Source: Phytopseudomonas argentinensis (GTDB lineage Bacteria > Pseudomonadota > Gammaproteobacteria > Pseudomonadales > Pseudomonadaceae). Taken from it: DNA of 64,000 nucleotides. Both the position numbers and the translations under genes were made by a program. The notes beneath the pieces were generated by a model. It was not told where the DNA came from. It was given only the letters and a program-made list of their open reading frames with translations, and ran no database searches. The DNA is taken from assembly GCF_900113905.1 (NCBI RefSeq), contig NZ_FORC01000006.1:62001-126000 (forward strand), read 5' to 3'. Shown in pieces: positions 35,465 to 45,298 of the stretch (positions are counted from its first letter, which is position 1; every line of letters begins with the position of its first letter).

Positions 35465-35954
35465 ACACGCAGTCGCACCCTGAGCAAAAAACGACCAGCC
35501 TCCGTCAACGCCCGTGATTCGCGGCCTGGGCGGTGATTCGCGCATCTTATCCACAGCGTGCTCCACACCTTCCGTGGACAACCTTTCCTCAGGCGCCCTT
35601 CAAAGCACTGAAATCATTGAAGTAATTGTTGACGCAGCGATGTTTTTTGGCACCACTTTGAACTGATCAAATAACGAACAACCGCCTGCACACACCGCTA
35701 TTGGTGGCCTGCAGCCAGGCATGCTCACCTTATCCACAGCACTGCGCACCGTAACCGGGGAAAAGTTGATAACCGTCCGCTCTGCTCACCTAATCCCTTG
35801 CTTGCAAAACGATATGGGCATTGATCAAAAATAGCGCGACGCCCTGCAGGCCACGTCGGCGCAGCGCTGCACGGCCTTTTGCACATGAACGATACAGGCT
35901 TATCAACAGGGTCTGTGGGTAACCAGCTCAACTTTCTGATTTTCATGGACAAAT
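35465..35954. other. Gene-free, relatively AT-rich region with a cluster of DnaA-box-like 9-mers
   Basis: No credible ORF occurs in this stretch of about 490 bases. Perfect TTATCCACA boxes lie at 35547-35555 and 35730-35738 and TTATCAACA at 35900-35908. On the other strand, TTACCCACA is at 35914-35922, TTATCAACT at 35764-35772 and TTGTCCACG at 35573-35581. The bases at 35610-35690 are AT-rich compared with the surroundings. Such density is typical of DnaA-binding regions such as origins or titration/reactivation sites. dnaA itself is not in the window. Confidence 0.5.
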
Positions 35955-35982
35955 AAAAAGGCCGCTGACAAGCAGCGGCCTT
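35955..35982 (-). terminator. Rho-independent terminator of azu
   Basis: AAGGCCGCTG / CAGCGGCCTT stem with a five-base loop and TTTTTATTT on the minus strand, 16 bases after the azurin stop. Confidence 0.9.
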
Positions 35983-35998
35983 GAGATGAAGACGGGCA

Positions 35999-36448
35999 TC
36001 AGTCGACCAGGGTCAGCGCACCTTTCATCAACGCGGCATGGCCGGGGAAGGAGCAGAAGAACTGGTAGGCCTCGGCAGCATCCAGCTTGCTGACGTCGAA
36101 GGTCACCGAGTCGGACTCGCCGCCACCAATCAGCTTGGTATGGGCAATCACCCGGGCGTCATCTGCTTTCAGGTAATCCTTGTCGACGCCGGCTGCGATG
36201 CTGTCGGCGCTGATCGCCTGCACGTCGGCAGTCTTGGCCACGACCAGGTTATGGCCCATCACGTGCTTGGGCAGGTTGCCGACGTGCTTGAGGTCGATGG
36301 TGAAGGTCTTGCAGCTCTTGCTGACCTTGATCTCCTTGGTGTCGAAGGTCATCTGGTCGGTGGAATGCACTTCCACCGAGCATTCGGCAGCCAACAGCGG
36401 CGCACTGACCAGGGCTAGCACGGAGGCGACGACAAACTTGCGAATCAT
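35999..36448 (-). CDS. azu: Azurin (blue copper electron-transfer protein)
   Basis: A 149-residue precursor: signal peptide [16 protein letters not shown], then a mature protein of 129 residues starting AECSV. In mature numbering the copper ligands are present: His46 (VMGHNLV), and Cys112, His117 and Met121 in [14 protein letters not shown]. The Cys3-Cys26 disulfide is also present. Azurin is a periplasmic electron carrier, donating to nitrite reductase or peroxidases. The start at 36448 is fixed by the signal peptide. It is a single-gene unit with its own terminator. Confidence 0.97.
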   Translation of the reverse strand: MIRKFVVASVLALVSAPLLAAECSVEVHSTDQMTFDTKEIKVSKSCKTFTIDLKHVGNLPKHVMGHNLVVAKTADVQAISADSIAAGVDKDYLKADDARVIAHTKLIGGGESDSVTFDVSKLDAAEAYQFFCSFPGHAALMKGALTLVD

Positions 36449-36603
36449 GGGAGTCTCCTTGGCAGTAAGAATGTTCACAGGCTGCAGGTTGCCCTATCGA
36501 GCGGCTATTTCCCATGACCTGAGGCAACACACCGCAGTTGATCCAGGAAAGCTATCGAGGCGATCCACACAAATGAGCGGCCGTGCGGGCGAGCGCCCCC
36601 TAT

Positions 36604-36615
36604 CCTGGGCCCAGG
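36604..36615. other. Perfect 12-base palindrome before the 23-codon ORF
   Basis: CCTGGGCCCAGG, five bases before the ribosome-binding site of the small ORF at 36634. It could be a protein-binding site or a small hairpin that gates translation. Confidence 0.35.
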
Positions 36616-36633
36616 TTCGCAAGGAGAAACACC

Positions 36634-36705
36634 ATGAGCATCATCGATAGCCTGCAGCACTGGTTTGCCGCCTATGCCCAGGGCGCCAGCGGCTGCTCCA
36701 GCTAG
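36634..36705 (+). CDS. Putative 23-residue microprotein
   Basis: The frame reads MSIIDSLQHWFAAYAQGASG then CSS and stop. It has an AAGGAG ribosome-binding site seven bases before the ATG, better than most annotated genes here. The first 14 residues can form an amphipathic helix (hydrophobic I3, I4, L7, W10, F11, Y14). The tail GASGCSS ends with a cysteine. It lies alone between azu (promoter side) and the Bra operon terminator. I do not recognise it. A leader peptide is unlikely because no gene follows on its strand. Confidence 0.45.
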   Translation: MSIIDSLQHWFAAYAQGASGCSS

Positions 36706-36713
36706 AGCGCAGC

Positions 36714-36757
36714 AGAAAATAAACGGCCGCGACCGGCGCTTCTGCCAGGTCGCGGCC
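36714..36757 (-). terminator. Rho-independent terminator of the Bra operon
   Basis: GGCCGCGACC / GGTCGCGGCC stem with a 13-base loop; on the minus strand GTTTATTTT follows. It lies 13 bases after the braG stop codon. Confidence 0.85.
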
Positions 36758-36769
36758 ACGTCGCTTCGG

Positions 36770-37494
<725 letters not shown>

Positions 37495-37498
<4 letters not shown>

Positions 37499-38367
37499 GC
37501 CACTTCCTCCTCATCCGCGCCGAGGTAGGCGGCGATCACTTTCGGGTCGTTCTTGATATCGTCCGGGCCGCCCTGGGCGATTACCAGCCCATGGTCGAGG
37601 ACGATGATGTGGTCGCTGATGCTCATCACCATGCCCATGTCGTGCTCGATCAGCAGCACGGTCAGGCCGTGCTCGTCGCGCAGCAGGCGGATGATCTTGC
37701 TCAGCGCGTGGGTTTCCGATGGGTTGAGGCCGGCGGCCGGTTCGTCCAGACAGATCAGCTCCGGGCCGGTGCACATGGCGCGGGCGATTTCCAGGCGGCG
37801 CTGCTGGCCGTAGGAAAGCTCGCCGGCCAGGTGGTTGGCCTGCTCGACCAGATCGACCACTTCCAGCCAGTAGAAGGCGGTGTCCAGCAGCTTGTTCTCG
37901 GCGCGCCGATAACCGGGCGTATTGAGAATGCCCTTGATCAGGCTGCGCTCGGCGAGCATGTGCTGGGCCACCAGCAGGTTTTCCAGCACGGTCATTTCCT
38001 TGAACAGGCGAATGTTCTGGAAGGTGCGCGCCAGGCCTGCACGGTTCACCAGGTGGGTGCCGCCAAACATCTTGTACCAGAGCCGCGAGCCGAATTGCGC
38101 CGGCTTGATGAAGTCGTCGGCCTGGAACGGCTCGCCGAGAATCTGGATCACGTCGGTCTGCCGGCCCTGGGCGTTGAGCATGATCTTGCCGCCGGTGGCC
38201 GAGTAGAAGCCGGTCAGGCAGTTGAACACAGTGGTCTTGCCGGCACCGTTGGGGCCGATCAGCGCCGAGATGGAATGGCGCTTGATCGAGAAATTGACGT
38301 CGCTGAGCGCCTTGATGCCACCGAAGTGCATCATCAGGCCGTCGACCGAGAGGATCCTGTCACTCAT
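37495..38367 (-). CDS. braF: Branched-chain amino acid ABC transporter ATP-binding protein (LivG/BraF)
   Basis: A 290-residue ATPase. Walker A GPNGAGKTT, signature LSYGQQRRLE (the LivG-type variant of the ABC signature), Walker B LICLDEPAAGLN and switch LLIEHDMG. The insertion around residues 75-125 (QADDFIKPAQFGSRLWYKMF) is long, as usual for Pseudomonas BraF. It overlaps braE and braG by four bases each, so the set is translationally coupled. Confidence 0.94.
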
Positions 38368-39638
38368 GGCGCGACTCCTTTACGCGGGGCGATGCCGATG
38401 CGGTTGATGCGAATCAGCCCGCGCGGTCGCCAGATCATCATCAGCACCATGAGCATGCCGAACAGCAGCACGCGGTAGTCGGCGAAGCTGCGCAGCAGCT
38501 CCGGTGCGATGGTCAGCACGAACGCGGCGATCACCACGCCCACGGTCGAGCCCATGCCGCCGAGCACCACGATGGCAAGGATCAGCGCCGACTCGAAGAA
38601 GGTGAACGAGGTCGGGTTGACGAAGCCCTGATAGGTGGCGAAGAACACCCCGGCGATACCCGCAGTCGACGCACCGAGCATGAAGGCCGAGAGCTTGACC
38701 AGCACGTGGTTCAGGCCCATGGCGCGGCAGGCGATCTCGTCCTCGCGCAGCGCTTCCCAGGCGCGGCCCACCGGCATGCGGGTCAGGCGGTGCTTGACGT
38801 AGAGCACCAGCAGCACCACCAGCACCAGCACCGCGTAGATGAACAGAAACTTCATGTTGGGGTTGTAGGCCACGCCAAAGAACTCGTGGTACGGCACGCC
38901 GCCGTCCTTGGCGCGGCGGGCGAACTCCAGGCCGAAGAAGGTCGGTGATGGCGCGCTCATGCCGTTGGGGCCGCCGGTGACTTCCAGCCAGTTGGTCAGC
39001 ACCAGGCGGATGATCTCGCCAAAGCCCAGGGTGACGATGGCCAGGTAATCGCCGTGCATCCTCAGCACCGGAAAGCCCAGGATCATCCCGGCGAAAGCGG
39101 CCATGACCGCCGCCAGCGGCAGCAGGCTCCAGAAGCCCAGGCCCAGGTACTCGTAGCCCATGGTCAGGCCGTAGGCGCCGATGGCGTAGAAGCCCACGAA
39201 ACCCAGGTCGAGCAAGCCGGCAAGGCCGACCACGATGTTCAGGCCGAGGCCGAGCAGCACGTAGATCAGGCCAAGGATGATCACCGTCAGCAGGTACTTG
39301 TTGGCGAAGAACGGGAAGATCAGCGCCAGCAGGATCAGCCCCGGGATGATCCAGCGCATGCGCGACACGTAACCCGGAGGCTGCACGCCGACGCCGCCAC
39401 CGGAGCGCTCGAAGCCCTCCAGCACCACACGCCCGCGGGAGGTCTGCAGGAACAGGCTGAGCAGCAAGCGGCCGATCATTACCGCACCGACCATCCAGGC
39501 CACGCGGTCGAACTGCGGGGTGAAGTCGTAGCCCTTGAGCACCACGCCCACCACCGGGCCGAACACGATCAGGGCGATCAATCCGGCCATCAGCGCATCG
39601 ACCAGGCTCTTTTTCACATCGATAGAAGTCGTACTCAC
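38364..39638 (-). CDS. braE: Branched-chain amino acid ABC transporter permease (LivM/BraE)
   Basis: A 424-residue permease with about ten membrane segments. The LivM hallmark region GLNIVVGLAGLLDLGFVGFYAIG and the cytoplasmic AFG-loop segment AWEALREDEIACRAMGLN are clear. Compared with minimal LivM proteins it has an extra N-terminal helix pair, typical of gamma-proteobacterial LivM. It forms the channel with BraD. Confidence 0.94.
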   Translation of the reverse strand: MSTTSIDVKKSLVDALMAGLIALIVFGPVVGVVLKGYDFTPQFDRVAWMVGAVMIGRLLLSLFLQTSRGRVVLEGFERSGGGVGVQPPGYVSRMRWIIPGLILLALIFPFFANKYLLTVIILGLIYVLLGLGLNIVVGLAGLLDLGFVGFYAIGAYGLTMGYEYLGLGFWSLLPLAAVMAAFAGMILGFPVLRMHGDYLAIVTLGFGEIIRLVLTNWLEVTGGPNGMSAPSPTFFGLEFARRAKDGGVPYHEFFGVAYNPNMKFLFIYAVLVLVVLLVLYVKHRLTRMPVGRAWEALREDEIACRAMGLNHVLVKLSAFMLGASTAGIAGVFFATYQGFVNPTSFTFFESALILAIVVLGGMGSTVGVVIAAFVLTIAPELLRSFADYRVLLFGMLMVLMMIWRPRGLIRINRIGIAPRKGVAP

Positions 39639-39642
39639 GGCA

Positions 39643-40557
<915 letters not shown>

Positions 40558-40690
40558 TGAAAAATCTCTGAGTCCGTGACGGAAAGAAGCGCGAGGTCGC
40601 CAGGCGACCGCAGCAGCCCCGGCAGGTCATGGCCCGCCGGGTTTGGAGGTTTTGTTGACAGCTGCAGGGCCATGGAGATGAAGCAATCAC

Positions 40691-40762
40691 TTGTAGGAGG
40701 GGTCGGGCGGCGATCCGCTTTAGCCCCGAGCTCTTAACCACTCGTGGCTAAAGCCACTCCCA
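40691..40762. repeat. REP pair between braC and braD
   Basis: TGTAGGAGGGG ... GCTTTAGCCCCGAGCT (40692-40732) and GTGGCTAAAGCCACTCCCA (40744-40762) are two inverted REP units. They lie in the 236-base braC-braD spacer within one transcription direction. REP hairpins in such places are known to protect the upstream mRNA, so the binding protein would be made in excess. Confidence 0.75.
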
Positions 40763-40793
40763 GGCGCGCCCTGCCCCTTTGAAAACCCTGCTC

Positions 40794-41915
40794 TTAGAGC
40801 TGCTTGTACTTGCCGTCAGCGCCCCACTGGTACATCACGTAGTCGGAGACCTTCAGGTCGCCCTTCTCGTCGAACTCCTTCTTGCCCATCACCGTCTGCA
40901 CCGGGTTGGCCTTCAGCCAGGCGGCGGCTTCGGCGCCGTCGGTGCCCCGGGTCCCGGCGAACGCGGCGGCGACCACCTGCAGCGAGGCGTAGGAGTACAG
41001 GGTGTAGCCCTCGGGCTCGTAGCCATTGGCGCGGAATTTCTCGATCACCGCCTTGCCATCCGGGATCAGGCGCGGGTCGGCGCCAAAGGTCATCAGTACG
41101 CCATCGACGTATTGCGCACCGCCGGCCGTAGCGACCAATTCGTCGGTGACGATGCCATCGCCGGAAAGGAACTTGGCGTTCACGCCCTGCTCGCGCAACT
41201 GCCGCACCAGCGGCCCGGCCTCCGAGTGCAGCCCGCCGAAGTAGACCACCTCGGCGCCGCTGGCGCGGATCTTGGTGACCAGGGCGTTGAAGTCCTTCTC
41301 GCCACGGGTCAGGCCCTCGTACATCACCTCTTTCACGCCGCGCTTGTTGAGCTGCGCACGGGTGGCGTCGGCCAGGCCCTGGCCATAGGTGTCCTTGTCA
41401 TGGATCACCGCAACCTTGCTGGCCTTGAGGGTATCGACGATATAGTCGCCGGCGACGATGCCCTGCTGGTCGTCACGGCCGCACATGCGGAACATCGCGG
41501 TCAGGCCGCGCTCGGTGACCTGGGGGTTGGTCGACCCCGGGGTAATAGCCAGGATGCCCGCCTCGTCATACACCTCGGACGCCGGCATGGTCGACGACGA
41601 GCAGAAGTGGCCGACCACTGCCACCACCTTGTCCGAGTCCACCAGGCGGTTGGCCACCGCCACGGCCTGTTTGGGCTCGCAGGCATCGTCGCCCTTGACC
41701 AGCTTGATCTTCTCGCCGTTCACCCCACCCGCCGCGTTGATGTCATCGGCGGCTTGCTGCGCGCCGCGCCAGAACTGATCGCCAAAGGCCGCGTTGCCGC
41801 CGGTCATCGGTGCACCGACGCCGATGATGATGTCGGCATGGGAGAACGGGGAGAAGCCCAAAGCACCAGTGATCGCAAGCGCCAGGAAACCTTTCTTGAA
41901 AGACGTGTGAGGCAT
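40794..41915 (-). CDS. braC: Branched-chain amino acid-binding periplasmic protein (LivJ/LivK/BraC)
   Basis: A 373-residue exported binding protein. The signal peptide is KKGFLALAITGALGFSPFSHA. The mature part has IIIGVGAPMTGGNAAFGDQF, GHFCSSSTMPASEVYDEAGI, and CGRDDQQG, matching the type I periplasmic fold of leucine-binding proteins. It binds Leu/Ile/Val and delivers them to BraDEFG, encoded downstream. Confidence 0.95.
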   Translation of the reverse strand: MPHTSFKKGFLALAITGALGFSPFSHADIIIGVGAPMTGGNAAFGDQFWRGAQQAADDINAAGGVNGEKIKLVKGDDACEPKQAVAVANRLVDSDKVVAVVGHFCSSSTMPASEVYDEAGILAITPGSTNPQVTERGLTAMFRMCGRDDQQGIVAGDYIVDTLKASKVAVIHDKDTYGQGLADATRAQLNKRGVKEVMYEGLTRGEKDFNALVTKIRASGAEVVYFGGLHSEAGPLVRQLREQGVNAKFLSGDGIVTDELVATAGGAQYVDGVLMTFGADPRLIPDGKAVIEKFRANGYEPEGYTLYSYASLQVVAAAFAGTRGTDGAEAAAWLKANPVQTVMGKKEFDEKGDLKVSDYVMYQWGADGKYKQL

Positions 41916-42279
41916 GGACGTGCTCCTGAGGAGTATTTGGATTGGCCCGCCTGCTGGAGCAAGCGCTATGCCATTCGCACAACCGTTTGAAACTTCTAGA
42001 CGAAAGTCGCGGTAGATGCCGATGTAACCTCAAGTGTCTAGGGGCGATGCGTCACTTTCGATTGAAAAGGCGCCACGTTCACCACCAACCGCCGCTAGAT
42101 GCGCACCGTCGCCGGGCAAGGCGTCGTCCAAGCTGGTGCAACAATCCGAAACACCGGGTTGATAAGTACACGTTTCGCAGCTGCCTGTCGGAGGGCCTGC
42201 AGAGGGGACCAGAAGTTGATTCCAGAGCGGTTGTGATGCTTGCTAAGCCTCTACTGGGCGTTGTAACCGGTAACAATGT
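41916..42279. other. Gene-free region upstream of braC
   Basis: No ORF here has family features or a convincing ribosome-binding site. The braC promoter must lie in it on the minus strand. I saw no REP unit and no assignable operator; TTGTAACCGGTAACAA at 42260-42275 is a near-palindrome of unknown meaning. Confidence 0.45.
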
Positions 42280-42313
42280 AAAAACGCCCCGCACCGTTGC
42301 CGGGCAGGGCGTT
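42280..42313 (-). terminator. Rho-independent terminator of the variant MBL-fold gene
   Basis: AACGCCC / GGGCGTT stem with GTTTTTAC on the minus strand, 22 bases after the stop codon. Confidence 0.8.
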
Positions 42314-42335
42314 GTCGTTCCGGCTCAGCGGTGGC

Positions 42336-43226
42336 TTATTGCGGCCACTTCACCTCGCCCTTGATCACCTGGGCACTCAACTCCAGGGACGCCTCATCGG
42401 CCAGGTCCGGGTAACGCTTGCCCATGGCGGCGATCAGCTGCTTGGAATCCCTGGCCTTGCCGGCTTCCTGCTCGAAGGCCTGCAGGTACTCGCGGGTCGC
42501 GGCGACGGTCTGCGGCGAATCCGGCAGGCTGCCATCGGCGTTGGGCAGGTAATGCCCGGGCACCACGCGGCTCGGGTTCAACGCGTCGATGGCCGCCAGG
42601 GTCGCCAACCAGTCGCGGCGCGATTGCACGGTCTGGGTATCGGCCATCCACACATGGATATTGGCCGACACCGGGATGCCGCCGACCACCGTCTTCAGCG
42701 ATGGAATCCACACGAAAGTACGCGCCGGCTCCGGCCCGCGAATCTCCAGCACCTGCCCATCCACGGTCAGCGTCGGCGCCTTCAGCACCTCGGGCACCAC
42801 CAGCGCCTCGGGTGCATTGCCTTCCATGATCGGCCCCCAGTGCGCCAACTTGCCGTCCTTGCTCGCCTCGATGGCAGCCACCGTTTCGGCAGTGGCAACG
42901 ATCTTCGCATCCGGGAAAGCGCGGTGAATCACATCCAGCCCGAAGTAATAGTCCGGGTCGCTATGGCTGATATACACGGTGGTCAGCTTCTTGCCGGTCG
43001 CGCGCACCTTCTCGACCAGCGCCTGGGCATCGTCACGCTGGAACTGCGCATCGATCAGCACCGCCTCGGTAGGCCCGGAGACGATCTGCGCCGATACCGG
43101 GAAAATCGATTTCGCACCGGGGTTATACACCTCCAGCTTGAGCGGCTCAGCCGCCAGCACCTGGCCGGCCATGGCCAGCACGGCACTGCCTAACAACAAA
43201 GGGCGTAGCAGACGTAAAGCGTTCAT
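42336..43226 (-). CDS. Exported MBL-fold metallohydrolase with an altered metal site (Vmh-like)
   Basis: A 296-residue protein with a signal peptide (LRPLLLGSAVLAMAGQVLA). The metallo-beta-lactamase fold is recognisable: AVLIDAQFQRDDAQALVEKV, VYISHSDPDYYFGLDVI and RVVPGHYLPN. The canonical H-x-H-x-D-H motif is replaced by H88-S-D90-P-D92-Y-Y, so only part of the usual zinc ligands exist. It resembles the Vmh subgroup. Function unknown; possibly a hydrolase with one metal or a binding protein. It borders the AT-rich island on its 5' side and has its own terminator. Confidence 0.82.
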   Translation of the reverse strand: MNALRLLRPLLLGSAVLAMAGQVLAAEPLKLEVYNPGAKSIFPVSAQIVSGPTEAVLIDAQFQRDDAQALVEKVRATGKKLTTVYISHSDPDYYFGLDVIHRAFPDAKIVATAETVAAIEASKDGKLAHWGPIMEGNAPEALVVPEVLKAPTLTVDGQVLEIRGPEPARTFVWIPSLKTVVGGIPVSANIHVWMADTQTVQSRRDWLATLAAIDALNPSRVVPGHYLPNADGSLPDSPQTVAATREYLQAFEQEAGKARDSKQLIAAMGKRYPDLADEASLELSAQVIKGEVKWPQ

Positions 43227-43440
43227 GGCATGGCCTCGCAAGGGAAAGTGCGAGCCATCATAGAGAGGCAGATAGGTTCGAAATACGGCCTAACGCGCAA
43301 TGGTTTGTTGCGTGTTTTGCTGCAAATAGCTTCTCACCCTATGCAGCCACCTCGCCCATGCGACTAAAAGCCATACACACCTAGTGGCGCACCGCCAGTA
43401 TTTCGCAGTAAGGTCGGCCATCGCCTCTCAAGGAAGAACC

Positions 43441-43677
43441 ATGGCCAGCAAGAACGCTCCCTCCAGCCGCCAAAAACACCTCGCCGTTCAGATCGATTCT
43501 GAAAGCGGCCTATCGCTTTTTCCGAAGGCTTCTTTTCTAAAGAGACCTCCTGTTAGAACTTCAGCTATATCCCCAGCGAATAGTTATAACGCCGAACGAT
43601 TAGCAATATCTTTCAAATTTCTAAAGATAGGCAAACGGCCTACCGCCACCTCAAACCAAATCAAAATTAACCACTGA
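43441..43677 (+). pseudogene. Possible 5' fragment of a gene cut by the AT-rich island
   Basis: The first 20 or so codons (MASKNAPSSRQKHLAVQ) use GC-rich codons like the host genes and follow a CAAGGAAG ribosome-binding site. From about 43490 the same frame turns AT-rich and loses any protein-like character before stopping at 43677. This looks like a host gene interrupted at the left island boundary. I did not find its 3' part on the other side of the island. It could instead be a short real gene of 78 residues. Confidence 0.35.
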
Positions 43678-43705
43678 CTGCCAAGTCATAAATTACGAGT
43701 TAAAC

Positions 43706-45298
43706 ATGATCAACCACATTAGTTTTGAAAACTATAAAGCATTTGAAACGGGAGCATTAGACCTAAGACCTATAACCATAATACTAGGCGCAAACAGTAC
43801 GGGAAAAAGCAGCATATTACAACTTATCTTACTATTTGCACAAAGCTTCCAATCTGGCGACGATTATGCCGGCGCATTCAAACTAAACAGTAAATATGTA
43901 TCTCTCGGAGAGGGAGTCAACATCTTACGAGACCATAAAAAAAATAACGAGCTATGCGTAAAATTTGACATCACACAAATTGACTACTCAGAGAAACAAA
44001 GAATAACAAGCGCACTACAAGAGTATGCTTTTGTTTCTGACCATTTCGGAACATCAGAAAAAATGTTCCCAGAAATAATGAGTCGATGCGAAGACTCAAA
44101 GGGGGACACCAAAGCTTTAAGAGATATATTTTCAGAGCTTAAAAATGAATACGAAAAATCAATAAAAATTGAGGCAAAAGGAAAGTTAAAAAAACAGCAT
44201 AAGCTTCAGAGCTTTTTAAAGAAAGAAGATATATCAGAGCTTTCAGACCTTATCGACATGTGTGCAAACTCTAATAACACAACTCCAATCACGGGTGTTG
44301 GCTACCATTTTTTCTTGGACGAGAAAACCGAAGCTATTCACGTTAAAGAAGTTACTGTATATAGCAACAACGCCATCTTGATCTCATATTCAAATCGGCG
44401 CAACAATGGTTATAAAGCTCACGATTTAGAAAGCGATCTTTTTGAAAAAAGTATTATTGAAAAAAACAGGGTGACTTTCGGCAGATCAAAGAAAATTGAT
44501 GGCTTTGAGATTACAGGACCAGTAGATAGCAAACGCACTAGCTTTCTAGGCATGAACTTAATCGCGTCCCCCAAATCGATGATTGAAGAAATATTCAACA
44601 TAACAAACAGAGCCATTGAAGCAAAATTTAGAACAGGGCTAATTAATCACGTAAGCCCACTAAGAGGATTTCCTCAGCGCTATTATATGATTGACCAATC
44701 ATATACTCGCGAATCACTTAACACAAAAGAGGGCGACTCGCTTGCAGACGCGTTAAAGCGAAACCCGGAAATCAAGAGGAATGTAAATACATGGCTGAAC
44801 ACTTTCAACCTCGCCGTTGACGTTGAAGCATTAAAAGACATCATCCATTCGATCAAGATCAATCAGAATGACCTACACCTCGATCTAACGGACGTGGGCT
44901 TTGGAATTTCACAAGTGCTACCAGTAATAGTTCAGGGCTTTTTGTCCAAACCCTCGTCTATAACCATCATTGAACAACCTGAAATCCACCTACATCCCAA
45001 AATGCAAGCGGAGCTGGCAGACCTATTTATCGACATAGTAAAGCAGTCAGAAAAAGTACTCTTAATCGAAACGCATAGCGAAGCTTTGCTTAAGCGACTA
45101 AGACGAAGAATATCTGAGGGATCAATCCCGGCCAAAGATGTTGCAATATATTTTGTTAGTGGTAAATCTCAAGGAAAGAAGGGTGCAATTCGAAAAATTG
45201 AAGTAGAGGAAAAAGGCGCATTCGAATGGCCAAAAGACTTCACCGAAACGGAGATTGAAGACACAATAGAGTTCATGAAGAATCAAAAAAATGACTAA
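43706..45298 (+). CDS. AAA/ABC-type ATPase with DUF3696-like C-terminus, putative defence ATPase
   Basis: A 530-residue SMC/OLD-like ATPase. Walker A is G28-ANSTGKS; the ABC signature region is VGFGISQVLPV (397-407); Walker B and the catalytic Glu are TIIEQPEIHLHP (420-431); the H-loop is IETHSEALL (454-462). Between Walker A and the signature, a helical and charged insertion (about 90-190) replaces a long coiled-coil. SPLRGFPQRYY (317-327) and the ending RKIEVEEKGAFEWPKDF (496-512) are typical of DUF3696 proteins. It overlaps the next gene by eight bases, so both are made together. Such ATPases drive paired nucleases in several anti-phage systems. Codon use is AT-rich, unlike the genome. No strong ribosome-binding site is seen before the ATG. 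Confidence 0.85.
   Translation: MINHISFENYKAFETGALDLRPITIILGANSTGKSSILQLILLFAQSFQSGDDYAGAFKLNSKYVSLGEGVNILRDHKKNNELCVKFDITQIDYSEKQRITSALQEYAFVSDHFGTSEKMFPEIMSRCEDSKGDTKALRDIFSELKNEYEKSIKIEAKGKLKKQHKLQSFLKKEDISELSDLIDMCANSNNTTPITGVGYHFFLDEKTEAIHVKEVTVYSNNAILISYSNRRNNGYKAHDLESDLFEKSIIEKNRVTFGRSKKIDGFEITGPVDSKRTSFLGMNLIASPKSMIEEIFNITNRAIEAKFRTGLINHVSPLRGFPQRYYMIDQSYTRESLNTKEGDSLADALKRNPEIKRNVNTWLNTFNLAVDVEALKDIIHSIKINQNDLHLDLTDVGFGISQVLPVIVQGFLSKPSSITIIEQPEIHLHPKMQAELADLFIDIVKQSEKVLLIETHSEALLKRLRRRISEGSIPAKDVAIYFVSGKSQGKKGAIRKIEVEEKGAFEWPKDFTETEIEDTIEFMKNQKND

Noticed and set aside
36449-36560. ANR/FNR box before azurin
   Set aside because: Only a half site (ATCAA, minus strand) is present; the left half does not match TTGAT, so I do not claim it.
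41942-42364. 140-codon ORF upstream of braC
   Set aside because: Arg/His-rich without family features, and it runs through the terminator of the convergent gene.
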